Assembly (NCBI RefSeq): GCF_041435215.1
Contig: NZ_CP108394.1
Location: forward strand, 5,022,001-5,086,000
Origin: Streptomyces sp. NBC_01314
GTDB lineage: Bacteria; Actinomycetota; Actinomycetes; Streptomycetales; Streptomycetaceae
Direction of reading: 5' to 3'
Length of the DNA: 64,000 nucleotides
Both the position numbers and the translations under genes were made by a program. Each line of letters begins with the position of its first letter. Within the stretch, counting starts at the first letter, position 1. Of this stretch, positions 45,063 through 53,999 are shown one piece after another. The notes under the pieces were generated by a model, which was not told where the DNA came from, ran no database searches, and saw only the letters and a program-made list of their open reading frames with translations.

Positions 45063-45959
45063 TCAACGGGAGACACGGCCGCGGCATTCCTCAAGGAAGG
45101 ACAGCACGCTCAGGTGATAGCGGCGTGCCGCGTAGCCGAGGCTGATGTTGTGTCCGGCCCCGATCACATGGTCGGTACACACCAGCGGGGAGGCCAAAGG
45201 GGTGGTCAGGTCGCGTAGGGCCGCAGGGTCGCAGGCCCAGAAGCGCTCGTGCTCGGCGAAGGTGAAGCGCACCGGAACCCGGATGCGGTGGGCCAGTCCG
45301 GCGTATCGCCGGGGCCAGTGGGGGATCTCCTCGGCCTCGCGGGGCGGGATGGGGCCGACGAGGTGCTGCGCCATTCGAAACGTGCCGGGCGGATACAGCG
45401 CGAGCGGCCCCCAGTGCAGACGGTGGTCGTACAGCTCCCCTGCGGCGGCCAGTTGAGCGCGTGACAGGGCCCATCGCTCCCCCACTCCCGAGACGTCCAC
45501 CCCCAACAGTCTGTCCTCCGGTTCCGCCGTCGCGACCATGGTCAGGGCGAGTTTGCCGCCGAGTGAGTGGCCCACCAGGAAGAACGAGGTGCGCCGTCCA
45601 TGCTCAACGGCGTACGCCCGCAGCGCCGCCCGCACACAGACGGCCTGCTCGGCCAGGCGCATGCCCTGCGGAAGAGGGCCCGCGGAAACACCGTAGCCGG
45701 GGCGGTCCAGGGCGAGGGCGGCGTAACCGGCCGCGGCGGCGAGGGAAAGCAACGAGATGGACGGATCGGCTTGGCCGTGAAAGTAGCCCGCGCCCATCCC
45801 CCCGCCGTGGAGAGCGACGAGCACGGCGCGCGGCTCGCCCCGGGGTGGAAGGGCGAGCAGTCCTGACAACCGTACGTCCCCCGCCACCAACTCGACCTTC
45901 TCCACTGGGCGGGGTGACGGGCCCCGTTCGGGTGTCTGTGCCGGGACGGACTGTGGCAT
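45063..45959 (-). CDS. alpha/beta hydrolase at the cluster edge
   Basis: 298 residues. ATG 45959 follows CGGAGATCTC and is preferred over the ATG six codons upstream. The nucleophile elbow is GHSLGGKLAL near residue 140 (Ser), the oxyanion site is ALHGGGMGAGYFHG near 50, and a late His lies in GAGHNISLG near 270. It may hydrolyse a thioester or ester, or act in product maturation, but position alone links it to the cluster. S. coelicolor has no counterpart here that I recall. Confidence 0.8.
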   Translation of the reverse strand: MPQSVPAQTPERGPSPRPVEKVELVAGDVRLSGLLALPPRGEPRAVLVALHGGGMGAGYFHGQADPSISLLSLAAAAGYAALALDRPGYGVSAGPLPQGMRLAEQAVCVRAALRAYAVEHGRRTSFFLVGHSLGGKLALTMVATAEPEDRLLGVDVSGVGERWALSRAQLAAAGELYDHRLHWGPLALYPPGTFRMAQHLVGPIPPREAEEIPHWPRRYAGLAHRIRVPVRFTFAEHERFWACDPAALRDLTTPLASPLVCTDHVIGAGHNISLGYAARRYHLSVLSFLEECRGRVSR

Positions 45960-46336
45960 GAGATCTCCGTAGGTCATCGAGCAGCCAGGGAGGAGTTGGG
46001 GTGTCCCAGGGGGCCTGTCGGCCTCGGGATCCGCACATCCTGCGGGAGGCCCGACGAGTAGGCGCGCACGAGCCCTCCCGCTCTTCGGGCACTGCCCGAC
46101 TCCTACGAGGCCGCGAGCTGCACGTGTTCAACCCCACCTGGCCGGCCCGGTTTGAGTGCGGCTCGGGAACGGAGGGATACGTGGCCGCACATCAAGTGGT
46201 GGGAGAGGAGGGACGAGCAGCCCGGCCGGACCACCTGGTCGGTCTCATCTCCCTTCGCGAGAACCGGGACCGGGCGTACCGGGGCAACGGAACGAGCTCT
46301 CGGCGCCGACCATGCCGGTCGGCCCGGTGGCAAGGA
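45960..46336. promoter_or_regulatory. 377-nt spacer upstream of the alpha/beta hydrolase
   Basis: No coding frame with support. It separates the stop of the flavin reductase gene (minus) from the hydrolase start (minus), so the hydrolase probably has its own promoter here. No clear operator is visible. Confidence 0.4.
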
Positions 46337-46921
46337 TCAGAACTGGTAAGAGCGGTTGAGCCGGGCGACGTACAACGCGTCCGCCCACCAGGCCAGTTGG
46401 TCAAGAAACGTCTTCGCCGCTGCCTCCGCGCCCTGCGGTGCTCCTCCATTCTCGAAAGCGCCCCAGGCGTTGTGGAAGGAGAGTGTTTCGCGGATCGTCA
46501 GCGCGTGCACTTCCGGTAACACCTGCCGCAGATGCTCCGCGGCCCGTATGCCCCCGCCCATTCCCCCGTAGGACACCAGGCCCACCGGCTTGGCCGCCCA
46601 CTCCTGCGGATGCCAGTCGACCACGTTCTTGAGCGAGGCCGGGTAGGAGTGGTTGTACTCGGGCGTGACCACCACGAACGCGTCGGCCGCGGCCAGCCGG
46701 GGCGTGATCCCGTCCTTGAGGCGCTGCACCTCGGCATCCAGCGGCTGGCCCATACCCGGGACGGCGAGCGGCAGTGGGTGCTCGGCAAGGTCCACGAGGT
46801 CCACCTCCCACCTCCCGTGCGGGACCGCTCTGGCCGCCACCCATCGGGCCACATCGATGCCCATCCGGCCGTTACGGACGCTGCCGACCACCACGGCCAG
46901 CCTTAAGTGCTTGCTGCTCAT
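46337..46921 (-). CDS. NAD(P)H-dependent FMN reductase
   Basis: 194 residues from ATG 46921 with AAAGGAACTGGC before it. Flavodoxin-like FMN_red fold: VVGSVRNGRMG near residue 12 binds the FMN phosphate, and VVTPEYNHSYPASLKNVVDW near 85 is the family signature. It can supply reduced flavin to two-component oxygenases. In this cluster the two ABM-type proteins are possible clients, which makes the gene fit well. Divergent from the response regulator gene. Confidence 0.88.
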   Translation of the reverse strand: MSSKHLRLAVVVGSVRNGRMGIDVARWVAARAVPHGRWEVDLVDLAEHPLPLAVPGMGQPLDAEVQRLKDGITPRLAAADAFVVVTPEYNHSYPASLKNVVDWHPQEWAAKPVGLVSYGGMGGGIRAAEHLRQVLPEVHALTIRETLSFHNAWGAFENGGAPQGAEAAAKTFLDQLAWWADALYVARLNRSYQF

Positions 46922-47277
46922 GCCAGTTCCTTTCGATTCTCCCCGCACGGGGCAGCCACGTCTCCGTCGGCCTGGCCGGCACGCCACGCCGGGCCGGGCC
47001 GGCCTAAGCACGTTTCCTGCCTTGATCATGATCATTCCGGTCGGTGGCGGAGTTCCCGAGGGGCTGTCGGCAATAGGGGATGAGGAAAAGATCCTTCGAC
47101 GCAAGGGTGGTTGAGAAGCATGGTCAACCAAGGTGTCATCAACCACATGGCCCGGCCCGTATGTGTGCGAAGGTCACTACGCCAACCGCAGCGGACGGGT
47201 GTCCCACCACCTTTCGCACGCAAGCGAAATGGACCCGCGTTCTCCAGCCCCCCACAGTCATTCCGCAGGAGGAGCAC
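46922..47277. promoter_or_regulatory. 356-nt divergent regulatory region with TCAACCA repeats
   Basis: It lies between the leftward flavin reductase and the rightward response regulator. Near 47108-47145 there is TGGTTGA, 9 nt, TCAACCA, then 8 nt and ATCAACCA again: one inverted and one direct repeat of the same heptamer. This is a good candidate operator for the regulator gene that follows. A strong GGAGGAG ribosome site ends the region. Confidence 0.5.
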
Positions 47278-48027
47278 GTGCCGCAACAGGCCAGTCGGTT
47301 TCGTACGACCGTCGAACCGTCCGGACGGTTCGACGTGAAGGACATCCCCATACCGAGCACCAACCGATGGCACGTGCTGGTCATCGAGGTCGACGACCGG
47401 GCGGCCACCAGCCTCAGCCGGCACCTGGAGGAACACGGGCACCGAGTACGCCGGGCGAGGACGGGCATGGAAGCACTCCGGGCGCGGCAGGACGCCGAGG
47501 TCATCCTGATGGACTTCGAACTCCCCGACGTGGATGGCCTGGACATGTGCCGGTCCCTCACGGCGACCTCCGACATCCCGCTACTGGCCGTCACCTCTCG
47601 CGCTGACGAGACCGACCGTGTGCTGGGGCTGCGAGCCGGCGCGGACGACTACATCGTCAAGCCGTACGGCTTCCAGGAACTCCTCGCACGTATGGAGGCC
47701 GTGATGCGCCGCGCCTCCCCCACCCGCCAGGAGCAGCGGGTGCTGCGTGTGGGGCCGCTCGTTCTCGAGCCCGTCATCCGCTCGGTGCAGCTCCACGGCG
47801 AGCGGTTCGACCTCACCCGCAAGGAGTTCGACCTGCTCCATGTGCTCATGGTGCGGCCGGGCGCGGTGGTGAGCCGTCAGCAACTCATGCAGTGCGTATG
47901 GCAAGAGACGGAATCGGCACAGAGCCGCACCCTGGACACGCATGTGGCCGCGCTGAGGCGGAAGCTCGGCTCGACCGACTGGATTCTCACCGTGCGCGGT
48001 GTTGGTTTCCGCCTCGGCCGACCGTGA
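47278..48027 (+). CDS. OmpR/JadR1-type response regulator, likely cluster activator
   Basis: 249 residues from GTG 47278 with GCAGGAGGAGCAC upstream. The receiver domain (about residues 28-145) keeps the phospho-acceptor Asp in ILMDFELPDVDG, the Ser/Thr in AVTSR and the Lys in IVKPYG. The first acidic pair is changed from E-D-D to E-V-D (VIEVDD), so the Mg2+-binding Asp is Val. The C-terminal winged helix ends in LDTHVAALRRKLG and VRGVGFRL, typical of OmpR. No sensor kinase gene lies next to it. Such orphan OmpR-type regulators (JadR1, LanI, LndI, AlpV) control angucycline clusters and may respond to the product itself. Confidence 0.88.
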   Translation: MPQQASRFRTTVEPSGRFDVKDIPIPSTNRWHVLVIEVDDRAATSLSRHLEEHGHRVRRARTGMEALRARQDAEVILMDFELPDVDGLDMCRSLTATSDIPLLAVTSRADETDRVLGLRAGADDYIVKPYGFQELLARMEAVMRRASPTRQEQRVLRVGPLVLEPVIRSVQLHGERFDLTRKEFDLLHVLMVRPGAVVSRQQLMQCVWQETESAQSRTLDTHVAALRRKLGSTDWILTVRGVGFRLGRP

Positions 48028-48077
48028 CCCGGCGCGGGCACCCCCACTCCCGCCCCTCTCTTCTGGAAGGAACTCGC

Positions 48078-48956
48078 ATGCCGCCCCGTTCTCCGACACC
48101 CCCCGACAGGCGTACGGAATGCGTCGGTTGCTCTCGGACCAGCCATGAGGCGACCGCGCGAACGGCCCGGGCGGCCGTCCCGGGGCTCCGGTTGTGCAGC
48201 TCCTGCCGCGACCGGCTGCTCCTGTGCATCGCCGAAGCCGCGCACCTGTACCGCGAGTGTGGGGAGATGCTGTCCTGCACGACCCAGCTCCCCCTGCGTG
48301 AACGCACGAGCGGGGGCGGCGCGCCCACGGGTATGCCGTTCAACGAGGCTGCGGCCCGGGTCCGCACCGACCTGCTGACGCTGCTCGGCTCCTGGGCCTC
48401 TCTCGTCGCCCTGGAGAGGAACGTGGCGGCCCCGCCCCGCGACGTGGACGCCCGCGCCGCCTTCCTCAAGACCCAGGTGGAGTGGCTCGCCACCCATCAG
48501 GCCGCCGCCGACGTGTGCAGGGAACTCGAGGCCGCGGTCGTCGCGGCCCGGCGAGTCGCCCGCCCGGACGCGGCTCCCGGGCAGCTCCACCTGGGGACGT
48601 GCCCCGAGCCGCGGTGCGCCGGAGAACTGGTCGCCGAGGCACACGCCGCCCACGGCGAAAGCCCCGACCTCGTCACCTGTACGGCCGAGGAACGCCATCG
48701 TTGGCCGAGCCGACAGTGGACTTCACTGATGCGCCGCATGGCTGCCGCCCGTGCCGACGGGAGCGGCCAGGGGCCAGAGCGCTGGCTGGGCGTGGACCAC
48801 ATATCCCGTGTGTTCCAGGTGCCCGTCGGCACTGTGTACCGGCTCGCCTCCGAACACACCTGGAGCCGCTGCCGCCGTGCCGGGCGCACCTACTACCTTG
48901 AATCCGAGGTGCACTCCGTCTTCACCCGCCGAATGGAACGCGCGGGCAAGGGCTGA
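48078..48956 (+). CDS. putative DNA-binding protein with Cys-pair motifs
   Basis: 292 residues from ATG 48078 with TGGAAGGAACTCGC upstream, 50 nt after the response regulator. The N-terminus has the zinc-ribbon-like pairs ECVGC and LCSSC (about residues 15-42), and TCPEPRC lies near 180. The C-terminal 60 residues (LGVDHISRVFQVPVGTVYRLASEHTW) look like an excisionase/MerR-type helix-turn-helix (HTH_17). I do not recognise it as a named family. It probably is a second cluster regulator co-transcribed with the response regulator. Confidence 0.65.
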   Translation: MPPRSPTPPDRRTECVGCSRTSHEATARTARAAVPGLRLCSSCRDRLLLCIAEAAHLYRECGEMLSCTTQLPLRERTSGGGAPTGMPFNEAAARVRTDLLTLLGSWASLVALERNVAAPPRDVDARAAFLKTQVEWLATHQAAADVCRELEAAVVAARRVARPDAAPGQLHLGTCPEPRCAGELVAEAHAAHGESPDLVTCTAEERHRWPSRQWTSLMRRMAAARADGSGQGPERWLGVDHISRVFQVPVGTVYRLASEHTWSRCRRAGRTYYLESEVHSVFTRRMERAGKG

Positions 48957-48994
48957 CCGCCCGTGCGGTACGACGGCCGGAGAACCACCGACGC

Positions 48995-49168
48995 TCAGTC
49001 GATGCCCCGAACAATGTGGGACTCCGCCTCGTCCCGGTCTTCCTCCCCTGCGAGCAACGGCGACTCGTCCTTCTCCGGTACGGCGGTGATGTCCGGGACG
49101 GACGCGTGCGACACGCGTGCCGGGCGCGGTGACCTCGTCCCCACCACGAGCGGTTCACGGAAGTTCAT
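48995..49168 (-). CDS. 57-residue peptide of unknown function coupled to the exporter gene
   Basis: ATG 49168 to the stop at 48995. The start overlaps the MFS stop as ATGA and a strong GAAGGAGGACGTC ribosome site stands right before it, so translation is well supported. The product starts MNFREPLVVGTRSPRP and is acidic in its second half (EKDESPLLAGEEDRDEAESH). It has no Cys, no membrane segment and no signal peptide. It does not match a family I know; a RiPP-like precursor or a small regulatory/accessory protein are both open. Confidence 0.65.
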   Translation of the reverse strand: MNFREPLVVGTRSPRPARVSHASVPDITAVPEKDESPLLAGEEDRDEAESHIVRGID

Positions 49169-50604
49169 GACGTCCTCCTTCTCACGAGGGTCGACCGGGA
49201 CGGATCGTCCTGCAGGCCGGGACGCAGCCCGCCGATCGCGGAGATCCAGCCGAGCGCGGCGATGACGACCACCGCGCCGAGTGCCGGTGCGTGGGCCGAC
49301 ACCGCCCGGCCGGACGCGGGCGGCAACAGTGCGGCCGTCAACGCCAGGAACAGGGCGGCCCCCGCCTGGACCGCTGTCTGGTACACGGCGCTCGCCCGGC
49401 CCTTGCCACTGTCCGGTACGCCGGCGGTGGCCTGGATGTTGAGCGCGGTGAAGGCAAGGACGAATCCGGCGCCGACCAGGAGCAGTGCGGGGAACAACCC
49501 CGTCGGGTAAGGGGTGTTCAGCCCTCGGTGCCACAGCAGGACGAATCCGGCCAGGGCCGACGACAGCCCGGCGGCGATCAGACGCCGGGTGCCGAACCTC
49601 CCGATCATCCGGCCGGAGTACAGCGCGGAGCAGGCGAGCGGGGCGCTCGCGGGCAGAAAGGCCAGCGCCGTCCACAGCGGGCCGTGCCCCTCCCGGCCCT
49701 GGATGTGGAGGGTGGACGTCAGCAGCGTGCTCAGGTAGGCGCCGTTGAGGCAGGCCGCCCCGAGCGCCGCGCGCGCGAGACCGGGGCGGCGCAGCAGCGG
49801 AGCCGGGACGAGCGGTCGGGACACCACGCGTTCACGGAGGCCGAGGACGACGAAGAGGGTCACGGAGAGCAGCAGCAGGCCGCTGCCGCGCGGCCCCGTC
49901 CAGCCGTCGGCGGGCACGAGGGACAAGCCGCCCACCAGAGCGAAGAGTGCGCCGGTGAGCAGGAGGGCCCCGGCCGCGTCGGGGCGGCCCGGGTCGGTGC
50001 CGGGGGCCGGTGTGTCCCGGGGGATGACCCGGGCCCCGACGACCAGGAGCACGGCGACGACGGGCGCCGGGAAGGAAAGGGTCCATCTCCAGTCCCACGC
50101 CGTGAGCAGGCCGGACAGGAGCAGGCCCACCGTGAAGCCGGCTGCCCCGAAGAAGGCGTACACGGACACGGCCCGACGCCGGGCCGCTCCGTCGGCGAAG
50201 GCCGAGGTGATGATGGCGAGCCCCATCGGCGCGGTGAGCGCGGCGCAGCAGCCCTTGACGAATCGCGTGGCCACGAGCACGACCGGGTCCGTCGCGACCG
50301 CACCGACCAGCGAGGCCGCGGCGAACAGGGCCAGGGCAGCCAGGTAGGTACGGCGTCGGCCCCGGCGCTCCGCGAGCTGCGGGCCGAACAGCAGCAGCCC
50401 GGCGAAACCCAGGGCGAAGCCACTCATCGTCCACTGGACGCCCGCCGGCGGTAGACCCAGGTCCGCACCGATGGCCGGCGCGGCGACGACGAGTACGGAG
50501 ACCTCCAGCGCGTCGAGCAGCATGTTGCCGGCGAGAACGGCGAGCAGGGCCCACTGCCGCGCCCCTGCCGCGGCAGGGGTCTGGGGGGCCGTAGATGACG
50601 TCAT
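49165..50604 (-). CDS. MFS exporter, DHA2 (14-TM) type
   Basis: 479 residues from ATG 50604. About 14 membrane segments start at residue 16 (QWALLAVLAGNMLLDALEVSVLVVAAPAI). Motif A is FGPQLAERRGRRRTYL near 75, and the antiporter motif C region is FFGAAGFTVGLLLSG near 150. DHA2 family pumps such as UrdJ and LanJ export angucyclines and give self-resistance; that is the likely job here. The stop overlaps the start of the 57-aa gene. Confidence 0.9.
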   Translation of the reverse strand: MTSSTAPQTPAAAGARQWALLAVLAGNMLLDALEVSVLVVAAPAIGADLGLPPAGVQWTMSGFALGFAGLLLFGPQLAERRGRRRTYLAALALFAAASLVGAVATDPVVLVATRFVKGCCAALTAPMGLAIITSAFADGAARRRAVSVYAFFGAAGFTVGLLLSGLLTAWDWRWTLSFPAPVVAVLLVVGARVIPRDTPAPGTDPGRPDAAGALLLTGALFALVGGLSLVPADGWTGPRGSGLLLLSVTLFVVLGLRERVVSRPLVPAPLLRRPGLARAALGAACLNGAYLSTLLTSTLHIQGREGHGPLWTALAFLPASAPLACSALYSGRMIGRFGTRRLIAAGLSSALAGFVLLWHRGLNTPYPTGLFPALLLVGAGFVLAFTALNIQATAGVPDSGKGRASAVYQTAVQAGAALFLALTAALLPPASGRAVSAHAPALGAVVVIAALGWISAIGGLRPGLQDDPSRSTLVRRRTS

Positions 50605-50696
50605 GATCCTCTTTCCCGAGGATGCGGTCGATCGGATCTGGGGTGGTGAACGGGGTAGGCCCGGGGCCCGGCACATGGCCGTGCCCCGGACGGGGC

Positions 50697-53006
50697 TCAG
50701 CCGAGCAGCGTGCCGCCGGTGGCGTCGACGAAGGCCCCGGTGACCCAGCGGGCGTCTTCACCGGCGAGGAACGCGACGACATCGGCGACGTCCTCCGGCT
50801 CGCCCACCCGGTTGAAGGCGGAGAGCCCGGCCATCTGCTCGACGGCCTCGGGGATGCCGAAGACGGGGTTGCTGTTGCGGGTGATGCCCGGTGCGACGCT
50901 GTTGACGGTGATGCCGCGCGGGCCCAGGTACTTGGCGAAGTGCAGGGCGAGTTGCTCGACCGCGCCCTTCGTCATGGCGTAGGCGATCTCGTCGGGATTG
51001 GCGACATGGGTCAGCCCGGAGGAGATGTTGATGACGCGCCCCCCGTCGGGCATGTTCCGCAGCGCCCGCTGAATGAGGAAGAAGGGAGCCTTGGCGTTCA
51101 CGGCGACCAGCCGGTCGAACTGCTCGGGTGTGGTGTCCTCCACCGCCACTCCGCCCATTTCACCGGCGTTGTTGACAAGGATATTCAGTTCGCTGTCGCC
51201 TCGGCGTTCTTTGAGGCCCGCCTCAAGTCCCAGGAAGAGCTCGTGCACGTCGCCCGGAGTGCCCAGTTCGGCGCGGACCGCGAAGGCGCTCCCTCCGTCC
51301 TTCTCGATGGCCGCCACGGTGTCGTCGGCCGCGTCCTTGTTCGTCGCGTAGTGCACGGCGACCAGCGCGCCCTCGCGAGCCAGGCGGACGGCCGTGGCCC
51401 GGCCTATACCGCGACTTGATCCGGTGACCAGCGCCGTCTTTCCGGTGAGCTTGCCCATCGGGTTCCCTTCGTTCGTCTGCCCTGCGGACCTGGGGGCCGC
51501 GGGGGATGTCGTACGGACTGTCGGCACGCCGGCCGGCCCGAACCAGCGCGCCAGCGCGTCACCGAGGCCCTCGGTGCCGTCGCCGGCCCAGGCCACGTGA
51601 CCGTCGGGGCGGACCAGCACCGCTCCGCTCCCGGCCGGCGATCCGCGTCGCGCACCATAGGTGCCGCGTGCCGTGAGGACGCGGTCCGCGTGGCTCGCGG
51701 CGGCCCGGCGCAGAGCAACGGTCCGTGATGCGTCGCCGTCGAGCCGCAGCAGCAGGCCCTTGCCCGTGCGGAGCGCCTCGGCCGAGGTGGGGGACTCGTC
51801 GTCCGCGTCGGCCAGGAGGGTGAGCGGCAGTCGGGCGCCGAGCTGAGGGTGGCCGCCTGGCCCGGCGTCGTAGCGGACGTCGAGGCCGCTGACCATCCCG
51901 GCGAGATGGGCGCGGGACTCTTCGTAGGTGATCAGTTCGGTCATGACAGCGCGAACGGACTCGGTTTCCGGGCCGCCCATCAGCAGCGTCGCCTGAGCAC
52001 GAATGTTGGCCAGCACCCGCGCGCCGACCGGGTGGCGCTCGCTGTGGTAGGTGTCCAGAAGCTCCGGATGAGCTTCCCGGCGCACGTGCCGGGCCAGCTT
52101 CCAGCCGAGGTTCACGGCGTCCTGGAGCCCCAGGTTGAGGGCTTGCCCGCCGATCGGCAGCTGGCGGTGCGCGGCGTCACCGGCCAGCAGGACCCGGCCG
52201 TCGCGGTAGGTGGCCGCCTGCCGGGTCGTGTCGTCGAAGGAGTTGACCCACAGCGGGGTTCCGGACGTGATGTCCTCGCCGGTGACCCGCCGCCACACGG
52301 CGGCGAGTTCGTCGAAGCCGGGCGGCGTCGTACGCACGCGGGGCGGGGCGCCGAACTCGTGGACCATCACCCGGGTGACGCCGGCACCGCGCCGGGCGGC
52401 GATGGCCAGGCCCCTGTCCAGCCGGTGGAAACGGCGGTCGGGGACGTCAAGGCCGGCGACATCGGCTCGGAGGAGTTCGCGTTCCGCGTCCTGGCCCGGG
52501 AACGCGATGCCGGCCAGCCGCCGTACGCTGCTGCGCTCGCCGTCGCAGCCGACGAGGTACCGGGCGCGTAGCCGGACGGTACGTCCTGCCGACTCCACCT
52601 CGGCCGCGACGTGGTCCCGGTGCTGGGCCAGGGCCCGTAGCCGGTGGCCACGCAGCAGCCGCGCGCCCTGTTCGTCCGCCCGGACTCCGAGCAGTTCCTC
52701 GGTACGGGTCTGAGGGACCTTCCACTGCCCGGGGTGGGAGCTGGGCAGCGTCAAGTCCAAGGGGATGCCGCCGAAGTGGCCACGCGGATCGTTCGGCACC
52801 GTGCCCAGCCGGTCGAGCAGGCCCCGGGAGTCGAAAATCTCCATGGTGCGGGCGTGCAGCGTGGAGGCCCGGGACTCGGTGGCGGGCTGGTCCCGTTGCT
52901 CGACGACGAGCACCTCGGCACCGCCCAGCCGGAGTTCACCGGCGAGCATCAGCCCGACGGGGCCGGCTCCGACGACGAGCACCTCGGTGTCGAGTGCGGC
53001 GCCCAT
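50697..53006 (-). CDS. PgaM/UrdM-type bifunctional enzyme: FAD hydroxylase fused to SDR reductase
   Basis: 769 residues from ATG 53006, one base after the aromatase stop. Residues 1-500 form a class A flavoprotein hydroxylase: VVGAGPVGLMLAGEL at 9-23, the DG motif VGCDGERSSVRR near 155, and GD motif LLAGDAAHRQLPIGGQALN near 290. Residues 517-769 form a complete short-chain reductase: TGSSRGIG near 525, NNAG near 605, and YAMTKGAVEQ with catalytic Tyr/Lys near 670. PgaM and UrdM have this architecture and act after the PgaE-type enzyme in angucycline C12/C12b oxygenation and C6 ketoreduction. As in PgaM, an internal start precedes the SDR (51458), so a stand-alone reductase may also be made. 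Confidence 0.92.
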   Translation of the reverse strand: MGAALDTEVLVVGAGPVGLMLAGELRLGGAEVLVVEQRDQPATESRASTLHARTMEIFDSRGLLDRLGTVPNDPRGHFGGIPLDLTLPSSHPGQWKVPQTRTEELLGVRADEQGARLLRGHRLRALAQHRDHVAAEVESAGRTVRLRARYLVGCDGERSSVRRLAGIAFPGQDAERELLRADVAGLDVPDRRFHRLDRGLAIAARRGAGVTRVMVHEFGAPPRVRTTPPGFDELAAVWRRVTGEDITSGTPLWVNSFDDTTRQAATYRDGRVLLAGDAAHRQLPIGGQALNLGLQDAVNLGWKLARHVRREAHPELLDTYHSERHPVGARVLANIRAQATLLMGGPETESVRAVMTELITYEESRAHLAGMVSGLDVRYDAGPGGHPQLGARLPLTLLADADDESPTSAEALRTGKGLLLRLDGDASRTVALRRAAASHADRVLTARGTYGARRGSPAGSGAVLVRPDGHVAWAGDGTEGLGDALARWFGPAGVPTVRTTSPAAPRSAGQTNEGNPMGKLTGKTALVTGSSRGIGRATAVRLAREGALVAVHYATNKDAADDTVAAIEKDGGSAFAVRAELGTPGDVHELFLGLEAGLKERRGDSELNILVNNAGEMGGVAVEDTTPEQFDRLVAVNAKAPFFLIQRALRNMPDGGRVINISSGLTHVANPDEIAYAMTKGAVEQLALHFAKYLGPRGITVNSVAPGITRNSNPVFGIPEAVEQMAGLSAFNRVGEPEDVADVVAFLAGEDARWVTGAFVDATGGTLLG
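51456..51470 (-). promoter_or_regulatory. internal ribosome site and ATG for a separate SDR subunit
   Basis: Inside the fused gene GAAGGGAACCCGATG reads on the minus strand: AGGGA about 6 nt before an ATG at 51458. Translation from it gives a 253-residue SDR that begins MGKLTGKTALVTG, the normal N-terminus of a free reductase. Known from PgaM, where both forms are required for a native complex. Confidence 0.65.
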
Positions 53007-53007
53007 G

Positions 53008-53952
53008 TCAGCGCTTGGCCTCGGAGTACTCCTTGGCGTGCTGGAGTGTGGCGCGGCTGTTGGTGCTGAGCGCGGTACGTACGTAGTCGCGGGCGCGGTC
53101 CACGCCGGCGTCGGGGCCGAGGACCTCTGCGATGTTGGCGGTGTTGAGCACGACGGTGTGCCGCGAGGTCGCCGCGACACCCTGCCCTGTCTCCTCGAAG
53201 GTCCACAGGCCGGTGTGCAGGATCATCAGCGCGGGCAGCGTGACCTGTTTGTAGGCGATCCTGCGGTCGGGGAAGCAGACGCGATGGGACTTGGTGGTGT
53301 GGGTGGAACCGTCCTTGGCGCGGGTGTCCATCTCCAGGGTCTGCAGGCCCGGGGTGTCCTCCGTCAGCCGTACGGACGCCACGTGCGGCAGCCGCTCCGA
53401 CCAGTGCTGTGCCTCGTTGATGAAGTCGTAGGCGTCCTTGACGGATCCGGCGATGTGGACGGTGTCCTCGAAGGAGAAGGTGAGGTCGGCCGTGGCGTGG
53501 GCGCGTTCTATGTTCTCCTTCAGCGCCGCGAGCTCGGACCGTGAGTTGCGGTCGACCGCCTGGTCGATCCACTCCAGCGAGGCCGGGTCGTCGTCGACGG
53601 CCCGGTAGTCGTGGGACAGGCGGACGCGGCTGGTCCCCGCGTCGCGTTCCTCGACGATCCACGCTCCGCCCATCGCGGCGACGGGCGGGGTGGAGATCTC
53701 CTGGCGGAACTCTATGCGCCGGGCCCTGTGGTCCAGGGTGCGGCGCGAGGTCCAGTTCTTGGCCTCTCCGTTGGCGGTGGCCCAGATGCGGATGCGCTCG
53801 CTCCCGGCGCCGCGCTCCACATGGTCGACATAGATGGTCGGCGGAAAGATCTGCGGCCAGTTGACCACATCGGCGATCAGTCGGTAGACGGCTGCGGCCG
53901 GCGCCGAGACGGTGATCTCGTGCTCGACCTCGCGTAGGGCGGACTGCGGCAT
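53008..53952 (-). CDS. two-domain aromatase/cyclase (first ring; UrdL/ActVII type)
   Basis: 314 residues from ATG 53952 with GACCGAGGAGACGTGACC before it. Two START/SRPBCC helix-grip domains: the first with REVEHEITVSAPAAAVYRLIADVVNWP (about 7-33), the second with FSFEDTVHIAGSVKDAYDFINEAQHW near 165. Didomain ARO/CYC enzymes dehydrate the C9-reduced ring and aromatise it in KR-containing pathways. Its position after the KR matches UrdL in the angucycline order. Confidence 0.93.
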   Translation of the reverse strand: MPQSALREVEHEITVSAPAAAVYRLIADVVNWPQIFPPTIYVDHVERGAGSERIRIWATANGEAKNWTSRRTLDHRARRIEFRQEISTPPVAAMGGAWIVEERDAGTSRVRLSHDYRAVDDDPASLEWIDQAVDRNSRSELAALKENIERAHATADLTFSFEDTVHIAGSVKDAYDFINEAQHWSERLPHVASVRLTEDTPGLQTLEMDTRAKDGSTHTTKSHRVCFPDRRIAYKQVTLPALMILHTGLWTFEETGQGVAATSRHTVVLNTANIAEVLGPDAGVDRARDYVRTALSTNSRATLQHAKEYSEAKR

Positions 53953-53999
53953 GGTCACGTCTCCTCGGTCGGTGTTCACTGGTGGGCGGGCGGCACGGC

